Shown here: positions 1-8,288 of the stretch, piece after piece
How positions within the stretch are numbered: the first letter of the stretch is position 1
Layout of the letters: the number at the start of each line of letters is the position of its first letter
Assembly (NCBI RefSeq): GCF_026168555.1
Contig: NZ_CP092471.1
Location: forward strand, 1,746,501-1,810,500
Source: Qipengyuania spongiae
Lineage (GTDB): Bacteria > Pseudomonadota > Alphaproteobacteria > Sphingomonadales > Sphingomonadaceae
DNA: 64,000 nucleotides
Reading direction: 5' to 3'
Notes under the pieces: generated by a model
Seen by the model: the letters and a program-made list of their open reading frames with translations, nothing else
What the model was told of the DNA's origin: nothing
The model's database searches: none
Translations under genes and position numbers: made by a program

Positions 1-402
1 CTGGTCACCGCCGTGCAGGCGGCCGGCCTCGCCGAGACACTGAGCGGTCCCGGACCGTTCACCGTGTTCGCGCCCACCAACGCGGCCTTCGACAAGGTGC
101 CGGCGGCGACCCGCACTTCGCTGATGCAGCCCGCCAACCGGGCGATGCTGCGCGATGTGCTGACCTATCACGTCGTGCCGGGCACGCTGACCGCCGCCGA
201 TCTTATGCAGCGCATCCGCGCCGGCAACGGAACGGCGACGCTCACCACCGTCGAAGGCGGGCAGCTTACGCTCCGCATGATGGGCGACCGGATCATGATT
301 TCCGGCATGAACGGATCGACTGCGCATGTGACGCAAGGCGACGTGCGCCAGTCCAACGGAGTGGTGCATGTGATCGATGGTGTGCTGACCCCGTCGATGT
401 GA
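1..402 (+). CDS. Fasciclin (FAS1) domain protein, 5' end outside window
   Basis: The reading frame is open from base 1 and ends with TGA at 400-402, so the start lies upstream of the window; 133 residues are visible. The FAS1 signature is clear: FTVFAPTNAAFDKVP near the start, LTYHVVPGTLTAADL in the middle and NGVVHVIDGVLTP at the end. FAS1 proteins are secreted or surface adhesion-like proteins with a single compact fold, and the exact ligand is unknown. A strong Rho-independent terminator follows directly, so the gene ends a transcription unit. Confidence 0.9.
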   Translation: MVTAVQAAGLAETLSGPGPFTVFAPTNAAFDKVPAATRTSLMQPANRAMLRDVLTYHVVPGTLTAADLMQRIRAGNGTATLTTVEGGQLTLRMMGDRIMISGMNGSTAHVTQGDVRQSNGVVHVIDGVLTPSM

Positions 403-423
403 TCGCTTCGACCTGACGAATTC

Positions 424-457
424 GGGCCGCGAACCTTCAGGGGTTCGCGGCCCTTTT
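424..457 (+). terminator. Rho-independent terminator of the fasciclin gene
   Basis: A perfect 12-bp stem (GGGCCGCGAACC at 424-435 pairing with 442-453) encloses a 6-base loop and is followed by TTTT. It lies 21 bp after the fasciclin stop codon and separates that gene from pntAB. Confidence 0.85.
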
Positions 458-527
458 GTCATCATCGCTCGACTTGCCCCGGTGCTCTTGCAATAAGTGG
501 AAAGTCTCGAGGGGGAGGAGCGGCGTC

Positions 528-812
528 TTGGACTTCATCGGTATCTTGTCGATCTTCGTGCTGGCGTGTTTCGTCGGCTATTACGTGGTGTGGTCGGTCA
601 CGCCCGCGCTGCACACGCCGCTGATGGCGGTGACCAATGCGATTTCCTCCGTGATCATCGTCGGCGCGCTGATCGCGGCAGCGGCGGCTAATGTGCCGGG
701 GGCGAAATGGCTGGGGCTGCTCGGCATCGTGCTCGCCAGCGTGAACATCTTCGGCGGCTTCGCGGTGACGGCGCGGATGCTGGCGATGTACAAGAAGAAG
801 GAGCGGAAATGA
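528..812 (+). CDS. pntAB: NAD(P) transhydrogenase alpha subunit, part 2 (membrane)
   Basis: This 94-residue membrane protein is the small dII segment of the three-subunit proton-translocating transhydrogenase, which couples hydride transfer from NADH to NADP+ with the proton gradient. Three hydrophobic helices are visible, with the typical HTPLMAVTNAISS motif between the first two. I chose TTG at 528 because GGGGGAGGAG at 511-520 is a strong ribosome-binding site and the product then begins MDFIG as in the family; an upstream in-frame ATG at 456 would add 24 unlikely residues. Its stop overlaps the pntB start (ATGATG). The soluble part pntAA is not adjacent; a fasciclin gene stands where it would be expected. 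Confidence 0.93.
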   Translation: MDFIGILSIFVLACFVGYYVVWSVTPALHTPLMAVTNAISSVIIVGALIAAAAANVPGAKWLGLLGIVLASVNIFGGFAVTARMLAMYKKKERK

Positions 813-2287
813 TGGGTCGCGTCCTTCTCGCCGCCCCTTTCCCGCTGCTGGCAACGCCCGCCGCCGCCGCGACCGGTCAGCCGGTTAACCCCTGGGTCGC
901 GCTGGCCTATCTCGTTTCGGGGGTGTTCTTCATCCTCGCGCTGCGCGGTCTTTCCAGTCCGGTCAGCAGCCGGACGGGCAACCGCTTCGGCATGATCGGC
1001 ATGCTGATCGCGGTGGTGACGACGCTGGTGACCCACGATGTCGCCAACATCGTCGAGATCCTCATCGCAATCGCCATCGGCGCCCTGATCGGCGTCACCA
1101 TCGCCCGCCGCATCGCCATGACCGCGATGCCGGAACTGGTCGCGGCGTTCCACAGCCTCGTCGGCCTCGCTGCGGTGATGGTGGGCTGGGCGGCCTATCT
1201 CAATCCCGGCGCTTTCGGCTTGCTGATGCACGATGGCGGGATCGAGGCGGTGAGCAAGGTCGAGATGGGGCTCGGCATCGGCATCGGGGCGATCACGTTC
1301 TCCGGCTCGGTGATCGCCTTCCTCAAGCTTTCCGGCAGGATGAGCGGATCGCCGATCCTGCTGCCCGCGCGCCATGTCATCAATCTCGGCACGCTTGCCG
1401 CGATCGTTGTGCTGACCGCGCTTTTCGCGCTTGCCGCGCCGCAAGCGACCCTGCCGCTGATCGTAGGGCTGACCGTGCTCGCCTTCGTGATCGGTTTCCT
1501 GCTGATCGTGCCCATCGGCGGGGCGGACATGCCGGTCGTGGTCTCGATGCTGAACAGCTATTCGGGCTGGGCGGCGGCTGCGATGGGGTTCACGCTCGGC
1601 AACACGGCGATGATCATCACCGGCGCGCTGGTCGGCAGCTCGGGCGCGATCCTCAGCTACATCATGTGCCGCGCGATGAACCGCAGCTTCCTCAGCGTGA
1701 TCGCGGGTGGCTTCGGGGCGGACGCATCCGCCGCCGGAGGCGAGGCTCGCGAGCAGCGCCCCTATAAGCAGGGCAGCGCCGCCGACGCCGCCTTCATGCT
1801 CGAACAGGCGGAGAAGGTCATCATCATCCCCGGCTACGGCATGGCGGTGGCGCAGGCGCAGCACGCCCTGCGCGAGATGGCGGACATGCTCGAGGAGAAG
1901 GGTGTCGAGGTGAAATACGCGATCCACCCCGTCGCGGGCCGGATGCCGGGGCACATGAACGTGCTACTCGCCGAAGCGCAGGTGCCCTACGAGAACGTGT
2001 TCGAGCTGGAAGACATCAACAGCGAGTTCGCGCAGGCCGACGTCGCCTTCATCATCGGCGCGAACGACGTGGTGAACCCGGCGGCCAAGACCGACAAGTC
2101 ATCGCCGATCTACGGGATGCCGGTGTTCGACGTGGACAAAGCCAAGCAGGTGTTCTTCATCAAGCGGTCCATGGGCGGCGTCGGCTATGCCGGTGTCGAC
2201 AACGAAGTGTTCTACATGGACCAGACCATGATGCTGCTGGCCGATGCCAAGAAGATGGTCGAGGAAATCGTGAAGGCTATGGATTGA
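809..2287 (+). CDS. pntB: NAD(P) transhydrogenase beta subunit
   Basis: This 492-residue protein carries the dII membrane helices followed by the NADP(H)-binding dIII domain. The dIII motifs are intact: GYGMAVAQAQ (nucleotide loop), AGRMPGHMNVLLAEA, GANDVVNPAA, KRSM and GYAGVDN near the C-terminus. The first of two adjacent ATG codons (809 and 812) overlaps the pntAB stop, so translation is probably coupled. It works in the cytoplasmic membrane to supply NADPH. An ATG overlapping its stop starts the next small gene. Confidence 0.96.
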   Translation: MMGRVLLAAPFPLLATPAAAATGQPVNPWVALAYLVSGVFFILALRGLSSPVSSRTGNRFGMIGMLIAVVTTLVTHDVANIVEILIAIAIGALIGVTIARRIAMTAMPELVAAFHSLVGLAAVMVGWAAYLNPGAFGLLMHDGGIEAVSKVEMGLGIGIGAITFSGSVIAFLKLSGRMSGSPILLPARHVINLGTLAAIVVLTALFALAAPQATLPLIVGLTVLAFVIGFLLIVPIGGADMPVVVSMLNSYSGWAAAAMGFTLGNTAMIITGALVGSSGAILSYIMCRAMNRSFLSVIAGGFGADASAAGGEAREQRPYKQGSAADAAFMLEQAEKVIIIPGYGMAVAQAQHALREMADMLEEKGVEVKYAIHPVAGRMPGHMNVLLAEAQVPYENVFELEDINSEFAQADVAFIIGANDVVNPAAKTDKSSPIYGMPVFDVDKAKQVFFIKRSMGGVGYAGVDNEVFYMDQTMMLLADAKKMVEEIVKAMD

Positions 2288-2604
2288 TGCGCGGTGCCCT
2301 GATCCTCTGCGCGGCTCTCCCCGCAACTGGCTGCGTCCAGACCATCGCCGAAAGCCGGGTGCGGTCCGCGCTGATCGAGGCGGGACTGGGCGAGCGGGTC
2401 TCCGACTGCATGGCCGGCCGGATGGTCGACCGGCTGACCATCGACCAGCTCAGGAAGCTCGAACGGCTCAAGACACGCGCGCGCGAACGCGAGCCCAGCT
2501 CGATCGGCGACTATCTCGCCCGGGTGCGCCGGGTCGGCGATGCCGAGGTGGTGGCGGTGACCTCCTCCTCCGCCGCGCTCTGCGCCACCGGCCTCGCCAG
2601 CTAG
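2287..2604 (+). CDS. Small putative lipoprotein
   Basis: The 105-residue product starts with MRGALILCAALPATGC, which resembles a signal peptide with a lipobox (ATGC), so an outer- or inner-membrane lipoprotein is likely. The rest is charged and helical with two further cysteines and no recognised domain. The ATG overlaps the pntB stop by one base, which suggests co-translation with the transhydrogenase. The function is not recognised. Confidence 0.7.
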   Translation: MRGALILCAALPATGCVQTIAESRVRSALIEAGLGERVSDCMAGRMVDRLTIDQLRKLERLKTRAREREPSSIGDYLARVRRVGDAEVVAVTSSSAALCATGLAS

Positions 2605-2670
2605 GGCGCGCCGAACAGGCCGCTTGCTTTCGCGCTCCCTTCAGGCAGAATGTCTTGGAGGGAGAGTGAC

Positions 2671-3873
2671 ATGGTCCGCAAACCGACGATCGCCGCACTG
2701 CTCGTCGCCGCATCGCCGCTGGCTGCCGCTACACATACAGTCGCGCCGGGCGAGGATGCGCAGGAGCGCTTGCAGGAGGCGCTGATCCTCGCCGAACCGG
2801 GCGACGAGATCGTGATCGAGGCAGGCCGCTACGAACTGACCGACGGACTCAGCCTCGATGTCGACGGGGTGACTGTGCGCGGCGCCGGGATGGACGGCAC
2901 CGTGCTCGACTTCACCGGACAGGCGGGCGCGGGCGAGGGCTTTCTCGTCACCTCCGACAACGTCACCCTGCGCGATTTCGCTCTGGAGAATCCCAAGGGC
3001 GACGGCGTGAAGTCGAAGGGCGCGGACAACATCGTCTATCATCGCATCCGCGTAACCTGGACCAACGGCCCGGATGCTGGGAACGGCGCCTACGGCATCT
3101 ATCCGGTCGAGAGCGAAGGCGTGCTGATCGACGGGGTGAAGGTATCGGGCGCGTCCGATGCCGGCATCTATGTCGGCCAGTCCGACCGCATCACCGTGCG
3201 CAATTCCATCGCCGAGGCGAATGTCGCCGGGATCGAGATCGAGAACAGCCGCAATGCGCTGGTCGAGAACAATCTCGCCACTCGCAACACCGGGGGCATA
3301 TTGGTGTTCGACCTGCCCAGCCTGCCGGTGATGGGCGGGGGCAACGTGATCGTGCGCCGCAATCTGGTGGTCGCCAACGACACCGCCAATTTCGCACCGC
3401 CCGGCAATATCGTCGCCAGCGTGCGGCGCGGCACCGGGATTCTGGTAATGGCGAACGAGAATGTCGCGATCGAAGGCAATGTGGTGGATGGCAACCCCAC
3501 CGCCGGAGTGATGGTGATCGCCTACACCCAACCCTTCGATGACGAGCGCTACAATCCCTACGCCCGCAACGTCGCGGTGGGCGAGAACGTGTTTGGTCGC
3601 AACGGCTACGAACCGCAGCTCGATGGCGCGGACCGGCTGATGGCGGCGTTCGGCGGATCGCTGCCGCCGGTCCTGTGGGACGGGATTGCTGAAGGGAACA
3701 CGGGCCTGCGCGTGGCGGACGGCATTGCCGGATGGACGCTGGGCCTCACCCGTCCCGGACAGGCTTACGGTCAGGCGAACCCGGCGCCGCTCGATGTACC
3801 GGCGCCCGTAGATGCCAGTTGGGACGATAGCGGTGTCGGCGCGCCGCCCGAGTTCGAGGATCGCCTGGGATGA
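2671..3873 (+). CDS. Parallel beta-helix repeat protein (partner of diheme cytochrome)
   Basis: This 400-residue exported protein has a signal peptide (TIAALLVAASPLAAA) followed by many short repeats of the right-handed parallel beta-helix type, for example ITVRNSIAEANVAGIEIENS and VIVRRNLVVANDTANF. ATG at 2671 follows GGAGGGAGAG. It overlaps the next gene by 4 bp (ATGA). The family is known to occur as a two-gene pair with the SO2930/HNE_0200-type cytochrome that follows here; the substrate of the pair is not known. A polysaccharide lyase-like or binding role in the periplasm is possible, but no catalytic residues can be assigned by eye. Confidence 0.88.
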   Translation: MVRKPTIAALLVAASPLAAATHTVAPGEDAQERLQEALILAEPGDEIVIEAGRYELTDGLSLDVDGVTVRGAGMDGTVLDFTGQAGAGEGFLVTSDNVTLRDFALENPKGDGVKSKGADNIVYHRIRVTWTNGPDAGNGAYGIYPVESEGVLIDGVKVSGASDAGIYVGQSDRITVRNSIAEANVAGIEIENSRNALVENNLATRNTGGILVFDLPSLPVMGGGNVIVRRNLVVANDTANFAPPGNIVASVRRGTGILVMANENVAIEGNVVDGNPTAGVMVIAYTQPFDDERYNPYARNVAVGENVFGRNGYEPQLDGADRLMAAFGGSLPPVLWDGIAEGNTGLRVADGIAGWTLGLTRPGQAYGQANPAPLDVPAPVDASWDDSGVGAPPEFEDRLG

Positions 3874-4892
3874 GCCGCGGCGCTGCCATCCTCGCCGCTG
3901 CGGCGCTGTCGCTCGCGGGCGCGATGGCGGTTCGCGCCATGCCGCCCGGAGCCGGAGCCGTGGTCGATGAGGCGGTGACCGCCGAGGGGATGCCCCGCAC
4001 GCTCTCGGAATACGGTTTTTTCGTCGATGCCGCGGCACAGATCCCGTCGCGCAACGTGATCCCCTACCGACTCAACACGCCGCTGTTTTCCGACGGGGCG
4101 GAGAAGCTGCGCTTCGTCTATGTGCCGCAGGGCAGGCAGATCGCGGTTGAAGGGGAGGGGCTGCTCGACATTCCGGTCGGCGGCGCGCTGATCAAGACCT
4201 TCGCCTTCGGCAAGGGCGCGGATCGCCGCCTGATCGAAACCCGCGTGCTGCTCCACCGGGCCGATGGCTGGTTGGCGCTGCCCTATATCTGGAACGAGGA
4301 GCAGACCGAGGCGGCGCTGGCCGTGGTCGGCGGGCGCAAGGAAGTTACGACGCCCGCTGGCGAGACGATCAGCTACCGCGTCCCGAACAAGAACCAGTGC
4401 AAGGAATGTCACGGGCTTCAGGGCGCGGTCGTCCCGATCGGACCCAAGGCGCGCAATCTGTCGCAGGACTGGTTGCAGGACATGGTCGCCGCCAAGCATC
4501 TTGCCGCCATGCCTGCCACCCGCGACACCATGCCGCGCTGGGAGGACCGGGCGAGCGTTCCAGCAGAGGCGGCCGCGCGCGCCTATCTCGATGTGAATTG
4601 CGCGCATTGCCACCGGCCGAATGCGACCGCTTCGAACAGCGGGCTGGACCTGCGCTGGGAGCAGGACGACCGGCAGGCGCTCGGCGTGTTCAAGCGGCCC
4701 GTCGCCGCCGGGCGCGGGTCGGGCGGGCACGAATTCGCCGTCGTCCCCGGCCGCCCGGACGATTCCATCCTGACCTACCGAATGGACAGCGTGGAGCCCG
4801 GCGTCGCCATGCCCGAACTCGGCAAGTCGACCGTGGACGAGGACGGGCTGGCCGTGGTGCGGCGCTGGATCGCCGGGATGCCCGCGAGCTAA
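3870..4892 (+). CDS. SO2930-family diheme c-type cytochrome
   Basis: The 340-residue protein has a signal peptide (LAAAALSLAGAMAVRAMP) and two haem-attachment motifs, CKECH at residue 177 and CAHCH at residue 244, so it is a periplasmic diheme cytochrome. The region between contains the family phrase YRVPNKNQCKECHGLQG. Its ATG overlaps the stop of the beta-helix gene, so the two are co-translated. Family knowledge supports the pairing, but the electron donor and physiological reaction are unknown. Confidence 0.9.
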   Translation: MSRGAAILAAAALSLAGAMAVRAMPPGAGAVVDEAVTAEGMPRTLSEYGFFVDAAAQIPSRNVIPYRLNTPLFSDGAEKLRFVYVPQGRQIAVEGEGLLDIPVGGALIKTFAFGKGADRRLIETRVLLHRADGWLALPYIWNEEQTEAALAVVGGRKEVTTPAGETISYRVPNKNQCKECHGLQGAVVPIGPKARNLSQDWLQDMVAAKHLAAMPATRDTMPRWEDRASVPAEAAARAYLDVNCAHCHRPNATASNSGLDLRWEQDDRQALGVFKRPVAAGRGSGGHEFAVVPGRPDDSILTYRMDSVEPGVAMPELGKSTVDEDGLAVVRRWIAGMPAS

Positions 4893-5180
4893 ATTTCCTA
4901 CACGGCTCGCAAATGCTAGCTCGATGGAAATCCGTTTGGCGCGAGAGGATCCTGTCCGACTGGAAAGCGCGAAGTTTCCGCGTCTGGACAGTGTAACACC
5001 TGTAACACCGTTCAGGATGGCATGGGCGAAACTGAACCAGGACCGGTTCGCAGGATCGACCGGAGATGGGGAGGAACCGGGCGGGGCGATGGCCGTTGCC
5101 CTTCGAACACGATAACGACCCCACCAAGAGGCGCGCCCTGCGGCGTGCGGCACACGTCAACAGGGAAGGGACGCGCGGCC

Positions 5181-5873
5181 TTGCGGAAACTTGGATTGAT
5201 CGGCGGCTTGAGCTGGGTTTCGACCCGCGCCTATTACGAACGCATCAACAAGCTCGTCCAGAAAGAGCGTTCTCCGACGTCGAGCGCGCCTCTGCTGATC
5301 GAGAGCCTCGATTACAGCCCGCTCTATGCCGTGCATGACGAGGAGGGATGGGACCGCGCCGTCGCCATCCTCGGCGAAAGCGCGCAGCGGCTGGAAAGCG
5401 CCGGGGCCGAAGGGCTGCTCGTCTGCGCCAATTCGATGCACCGCGTCTATGACCGGCTGGCGGAAATGGTCTCGATCCCGCTGATCCATGTCGCGGAGGA
5501 GACCGGCAAGGCCATGGAAGCGCGCGAGACGAAGAGCGCCGCCCTGCTCGGCACCCGCTCGGTGATGACCGAGAGCTTCTTCCGCCAGCGTCTGGTCGCG
5601 CACGGCGTCGATCTGCTCCCGCCCGACATGGAGGATGTCGAGATGGTCGACTCGATCATCTACAAGGAGCTGATGCTGGGCAAGGTCAGCCGCGATGCCG
5701 AACGCGCGCTGAAGACGATCATCACCCGCAAGGAACAGGCCGGGGCGGAGGCGATCGTGCTCGCCTGCACCGAACTGGCGCTGGTCGTCGACACCGATGC
5801 CAACGTGCTGCCCGTGTTCGACACGACCGAGATCCACAGCCAGGCGGCGGCGGACTGGATCATGGCGGGCTGA
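5181..5873 (+). CDS. Aspartate/glutamate racemase family protein
   Basis: The product is 230 residues long and begins MRKLGLIGGLSW, the usual N-terminus of this cofactor-independent racemase family. The two catalytic cysteines are visible: Cys82 in LLVCANSMH and Cys196 in IVLACTELAL. I use TTG at 5181, preceded by AGGGAAGGG at 5162-5170; the frame stays open upstream, but those residues do not resemble the family. The substrate, aspartate or another amino acid, cannot be decided from sequence. The 288-bp gap before it holds only the direct repeat TGTAACAC(C) near 4993-5010. Confidence 0.9.
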   Translation: MRKLGLIGGLSWVSTRAYYERINKLVQKERSPTSSAPLLIESLDYSPLYAVHDEEGWDRAVAILGESAQRLESAGAEGLLVCANSMHRVYDRLAEMVSIPLIHVAEETGKAMEARETKSAALLGTRSVMTESFFRQRLVAHGVDLLPPDMEDVEMVDSIIYKELMLGKVSRDAERALKTIITRKEQAGAEAIVLACTELALVVDTDANVLPVFDTTEIHSQAAADWIMAG

Positions 5874-5961
5874 CCCTTTCCGCATCTATGGGGGAACACC
5901 GCCGGGTTGCCAATCTGTTCACGTTGCCCGGCATGGACGGCTCGCATAGGCGTCGCGCCCG

Positions 5962-7122
5962 ATGGACCGTGCCCCTTACGCCAGTGACCCCGCCCGATCG
6001 CGCGGACGCGAATTCGCCACCGAGCAGGGCAGCGTTCGCGGACCACGCAGCGAGTTCCAGCGCGATCGCGACCGGATCATCCACTCGATCGCCTTCCGCC
6101 GCCTGCGATCCAAGACGCAGGTCTTCGTCTCTCCCGACGGCGACCACTACCGCACCCGGCTCACTCACAGTCTCGAAGTCTCGCAGGTCGCGCGTGTGCT
6201 TGCCCGGACACTCGGTCTCGATGAGGATCTAACCGAGGCGCTCAGCCTCGCGCACGATATCGGCCACCCGCCTTTCGGCCATGCGGGCGAGGCCGCGCTT
6301 TCCGATGCCATGGTCCATGCCGGCGGATACGACCACAACGCGCACGGCCTGCGCACGCTGGCGCGGATCGAAAGCCCGTATCCGGGGCATGACGGGCTCA
6401 ACCTCACCTGGGAAACGCTGGAGGGGATGGCCAAGCACAACGGCCCGGTCGCCCGTCCCAACTGGGCGCTCGCCGAAATCGATGCAGCCTATCCTCTGAG
6501 GCTCGACCAGTGGCCTTCGCTCGAAGCACAGATCGCCAATGTCGCGGATGACATCGCCTACGACAATCACGACATCGACGATGGCCTGCGTGCGGGCTAT
6601 CTCGATCTCGATCAGCTGCTAACGCTCGATTTCGTGGCCGACCAGTGGCGTGAGGTCGAACGTCGATTCCCCGCCGCCCCGCGCGACCGCCAGCTTCGCG
6701 AACTGATCCGGTCGCAGATCGGAATGATGGTCAACGACGTCATCGCCCATACGAGCGAGCAGGCGAGGGGGCTGACGAGCGCCGAGGACGTGCGTAAGGC
6801 GGGCCGCCAGCTCGCCGGCTTCTCGCCCACGATGGCGGTGCAGGAGCGCGAACTCAAGGCGTTCATGTACACCAATCTCTACTACCACCCCGAACAGCGC
6901 GAAACGGCGGAAAAAGCGCGCGAGGTCGTCGCGCGCCTTTTCATCGCCTATCGCGAAGACGAGAATACGCTACCGCCCGAATGGCGCGCCCATCTACCCG
7001 CAGAAGACCCGCAACGCAGCCGCCATATCTGCGACTTCATCGCCGGCATGACAGATCGATTCGCCATCGAGCAATGCCGCCGGATCTACGGTGCAGCACC
7101 CGAGGGGCTCAGCAATGTCTGA
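5962..7122 (+). CDS. dgt: Deoxyguanosinetriphosphate triphosphohydrolase-like protein
   Basis: This 386-residue HD-domain enzyme hydrolyses dNTPs, typically dGTP, to the nucleoside plus triphosphate. The family N-terminus FQRDRDRIIHSIAFRRL is present, followed by the metal-binding residues His69 (THSLEV) and His98-Asp99 (AHDIGHPPFGH). The third region, IADDIAYDNHDIDDG, matches the family consensus. It is a cytosolic housekeeping enzyme for nucleotide pool control. The next gene follows after 45 bp on the same strand. Confidence 0.94.
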   Translation: MDRAPYASDPARSRGREFATEQGSVRGPRSEFQRDRDRIIHSIAFRRLRSKTQVFVSPDGDHYRTRLTHSLEVSQVARVLARTLGLDEDLTEALSLAHDIGHPPFGHAGEAALSDAMVHAGGYDHNAHGLRTLARIESPYPGHDGLNLTWETLEGMAKHNGPVARPNWALAEIDAAYPLRLDQWPSLEAQIANVADDIAYDNHDIDDGLRAGYLDLDQLLTLDFVADQWREVERRFPAAPRDRQLRELIRSQIGMMVNDVIAHTSEQARGLTSAEDVRKAGRQLAGFSPTMAVQERELKAFMYTNLYYHPEQRETAEKAREVVARLFIAYREDENTLPPEWRAHLPAEDPQRSRHICDFIAGMTDRFAIEQCRRIYGAAPEGLSNV

Positions 7123-7167
7123 TGCGATCGAACAGATCGACATTGCGAAACGCGGAGCGAGACTGAA

Positions 7168-7761
7168 ATGAAACGCGACGCTCCCGCCACCGCCCGGAAT
7201 TCCGCGCCGATCGCAGCGATATTGAGGCAGGAACTCCCGCCGCGTGGGCTGGTTCTCGAAGTCGCCAGCGGGACTGGACAACACGCGGTGTTTTTCGCCA
7301 GAATCTTCCCGGATCTCGACTGGCAGCCCAGCGATCTCGATCGTTCGGCGCTCGCTTCGATCGATGCCTACGCGGCGGAGGCAGGGCTCGACAATCTACG
7401 GCCCGCTATCGCCTTCGATGCGAGCGCCGCGCGCTGCCCCCTTGCCAAAGCCGATGCGGTCCTGTGCATCAACATGGTCCATATCAGCCCTTGGGAAGCG
7501 ACGGCCGGGCTTTTCGGGCACGCGGCCGAAATGCTGGAACCGGCATCGCCGGTCATCCTCTACGGACCCTATCTGGAGCGGAAGGTGGAAACAGCGCCTT
7601 CGAACCTCGCATTCGATCAGAGCCTTCGCACACGCGATCCGTCATGGGGGTTACGACGGGTCGAAGCGGTCGATGAACTGGCCTTACGCGCCGGCTTCGA
7701 ACGCACGGCGCGATATGCCATGCCTGCCAACAATTTGATGCTGATCTATCGCTGTCACTGA
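7168..7761 (+). CDS. DUF938 family, SAM methyltransferase-like protein
   Basis: The 197-residue protein matches the DUF938 pattern: APIAAILRQELPPRGLVLEVASGTGQH, which is a class I methyltransferase motif I, then an aspartate-containing strand (WQPSDLD) and CINMVHISPW. A SAM-dependent methyltransferase fold is likely, but no substrate is known for the family. It probably shares a transcript with dgt. Confidence 0.88.
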   Translation: MKRDAPATARNSAPIAAILRQELPPRGLVLEVASGTGQHAVFFARIFPDLDWQPSDLDRSALASIDAYAAEAGLDNLRPAIAFDASAARCPLAKADAVLCINMVHISPWEATAGLFGHAAEMLEPASPVILYGPYLERKVETAPSNLAFDQSLRTRDPSWGLRRVEAVDELALRAGFERTARYAMPANNLMLIYRCH

Positions 7762-7770
7762 CGGCCGATA

Positions 7771-7795
7771 CAAAAACGCCCGCCAGTGGCGGGCG
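7771..7795 (-). terminator. Terminator of the entericidin gene
   Basis: The inverted repeat CGCCCGCC/GGCGGGCG (7777-7784 and 7788-7795) has a 3-base loop and is followed by TTTTTG when read on the minus strand, directly after the small lipoprotein gene. On the plus strand it can also stop transcription from the DUF938 gene. Confidence 0.8.
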
Positions 7796-7819
7796 CTCTC
7801 GTGGAAGCTTTTGGAAGCC

Positions 7820-7945
7820 TCAGATTTCGTCGTCGACGGTGTTGGCCGCCGATTCCAGATCGTTACCAGCACCACGCACGGTGTTGCAGGCGGCGGCGGA
7901 AAGCGTCATCGCCGCAAGGCCGATTGCCATCACGAATTTACGCAT
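7820..7945 (-). CDS. Entericidin A/B-type small lipoprotein
   Basis: This 41-residue protein starts MRKFVMAIGLAAMTLSAAACNTV, a signal peptide with a clear lipobox (SAAAC), and continues with the entericidin-like tail VRGAGNDLESAANTVDD. Such proteins are envelope lipoproteins of uncertain role in alphaproteobacteria. The in-frame reading continues upstream, but only this start gives the family N-terminus. Confidence 0.88.
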   Translation of the reverse strand: MRKFVMAIGLAAMTLSAAACNTVRGAGNDLESAANTVDDEI

Positions 7946-8027
7946 ATTGGTTCCTCTTTGAAACTCGAACTGATGATTGCCGAACACGTTCTGGCCCATT
8001 CGGTTCCCGCCACCTATATCCTTACGC

Positions 8028-8264
8028 ATGATTTCCTGGTTGAAAGAGACATGGGCGTTTGCGAGCGATGCGGAGATCATGACGCTCGCTGCGCTCGGCC
8101 TCATCGGTTTTGCCGGGCTGGCGCTGTTCATGGACCGACGCCGCTTGAAGCGCGGCCATATCGACCGGGTTGGATGGATGCCCTGGACCGCAATATTCCT
8201 GCTTGCCGCAATCGCGGGAGGGGGAATGCTGGCACTGGCCGCGCCGGCGCTGCTCGCAGCCTAG
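8028..8264 (+). CDS. Small inner-membrane protein of unknown function
   Basis: The 78-residue product has two hydrophobic helices (IMTLAALGLIGFAGLALFM and WTAIFLLAAIAGGGMLALAA) separated by a basic loop (DRRRLKRGH). It is transcribed divergently from the entericidin gene and converges on cpaF. I do not recognise a family. An upstream in-frame ATG at 7977 is possible but less likely. Confidence 0.6.
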   Translation: MISWLKETWAFASDAEIMTLAALGLIGFAGLALFMDRRRLKRGHIDRVGWMPWTAIFLLAAIAGGGMLALAAPALLAA

Positions 8265-8288
8265 AAACGGGCCGGAACGGTCGGCGGA

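Noticed and set aside
581..1954. 457-codon antisense frame over pntB
   Set aside because: It is an Asp/His/Arg-rich shadow of pntB in the opposite frame, as is usual in high-GC DNA.
2641..5153. Long minus-strand frames over the beta-helix and cytochrome genes
   Set aside because: Low-complexity Arg/Pro-rich translations with no family likeness; the plus-strand genes are clear.
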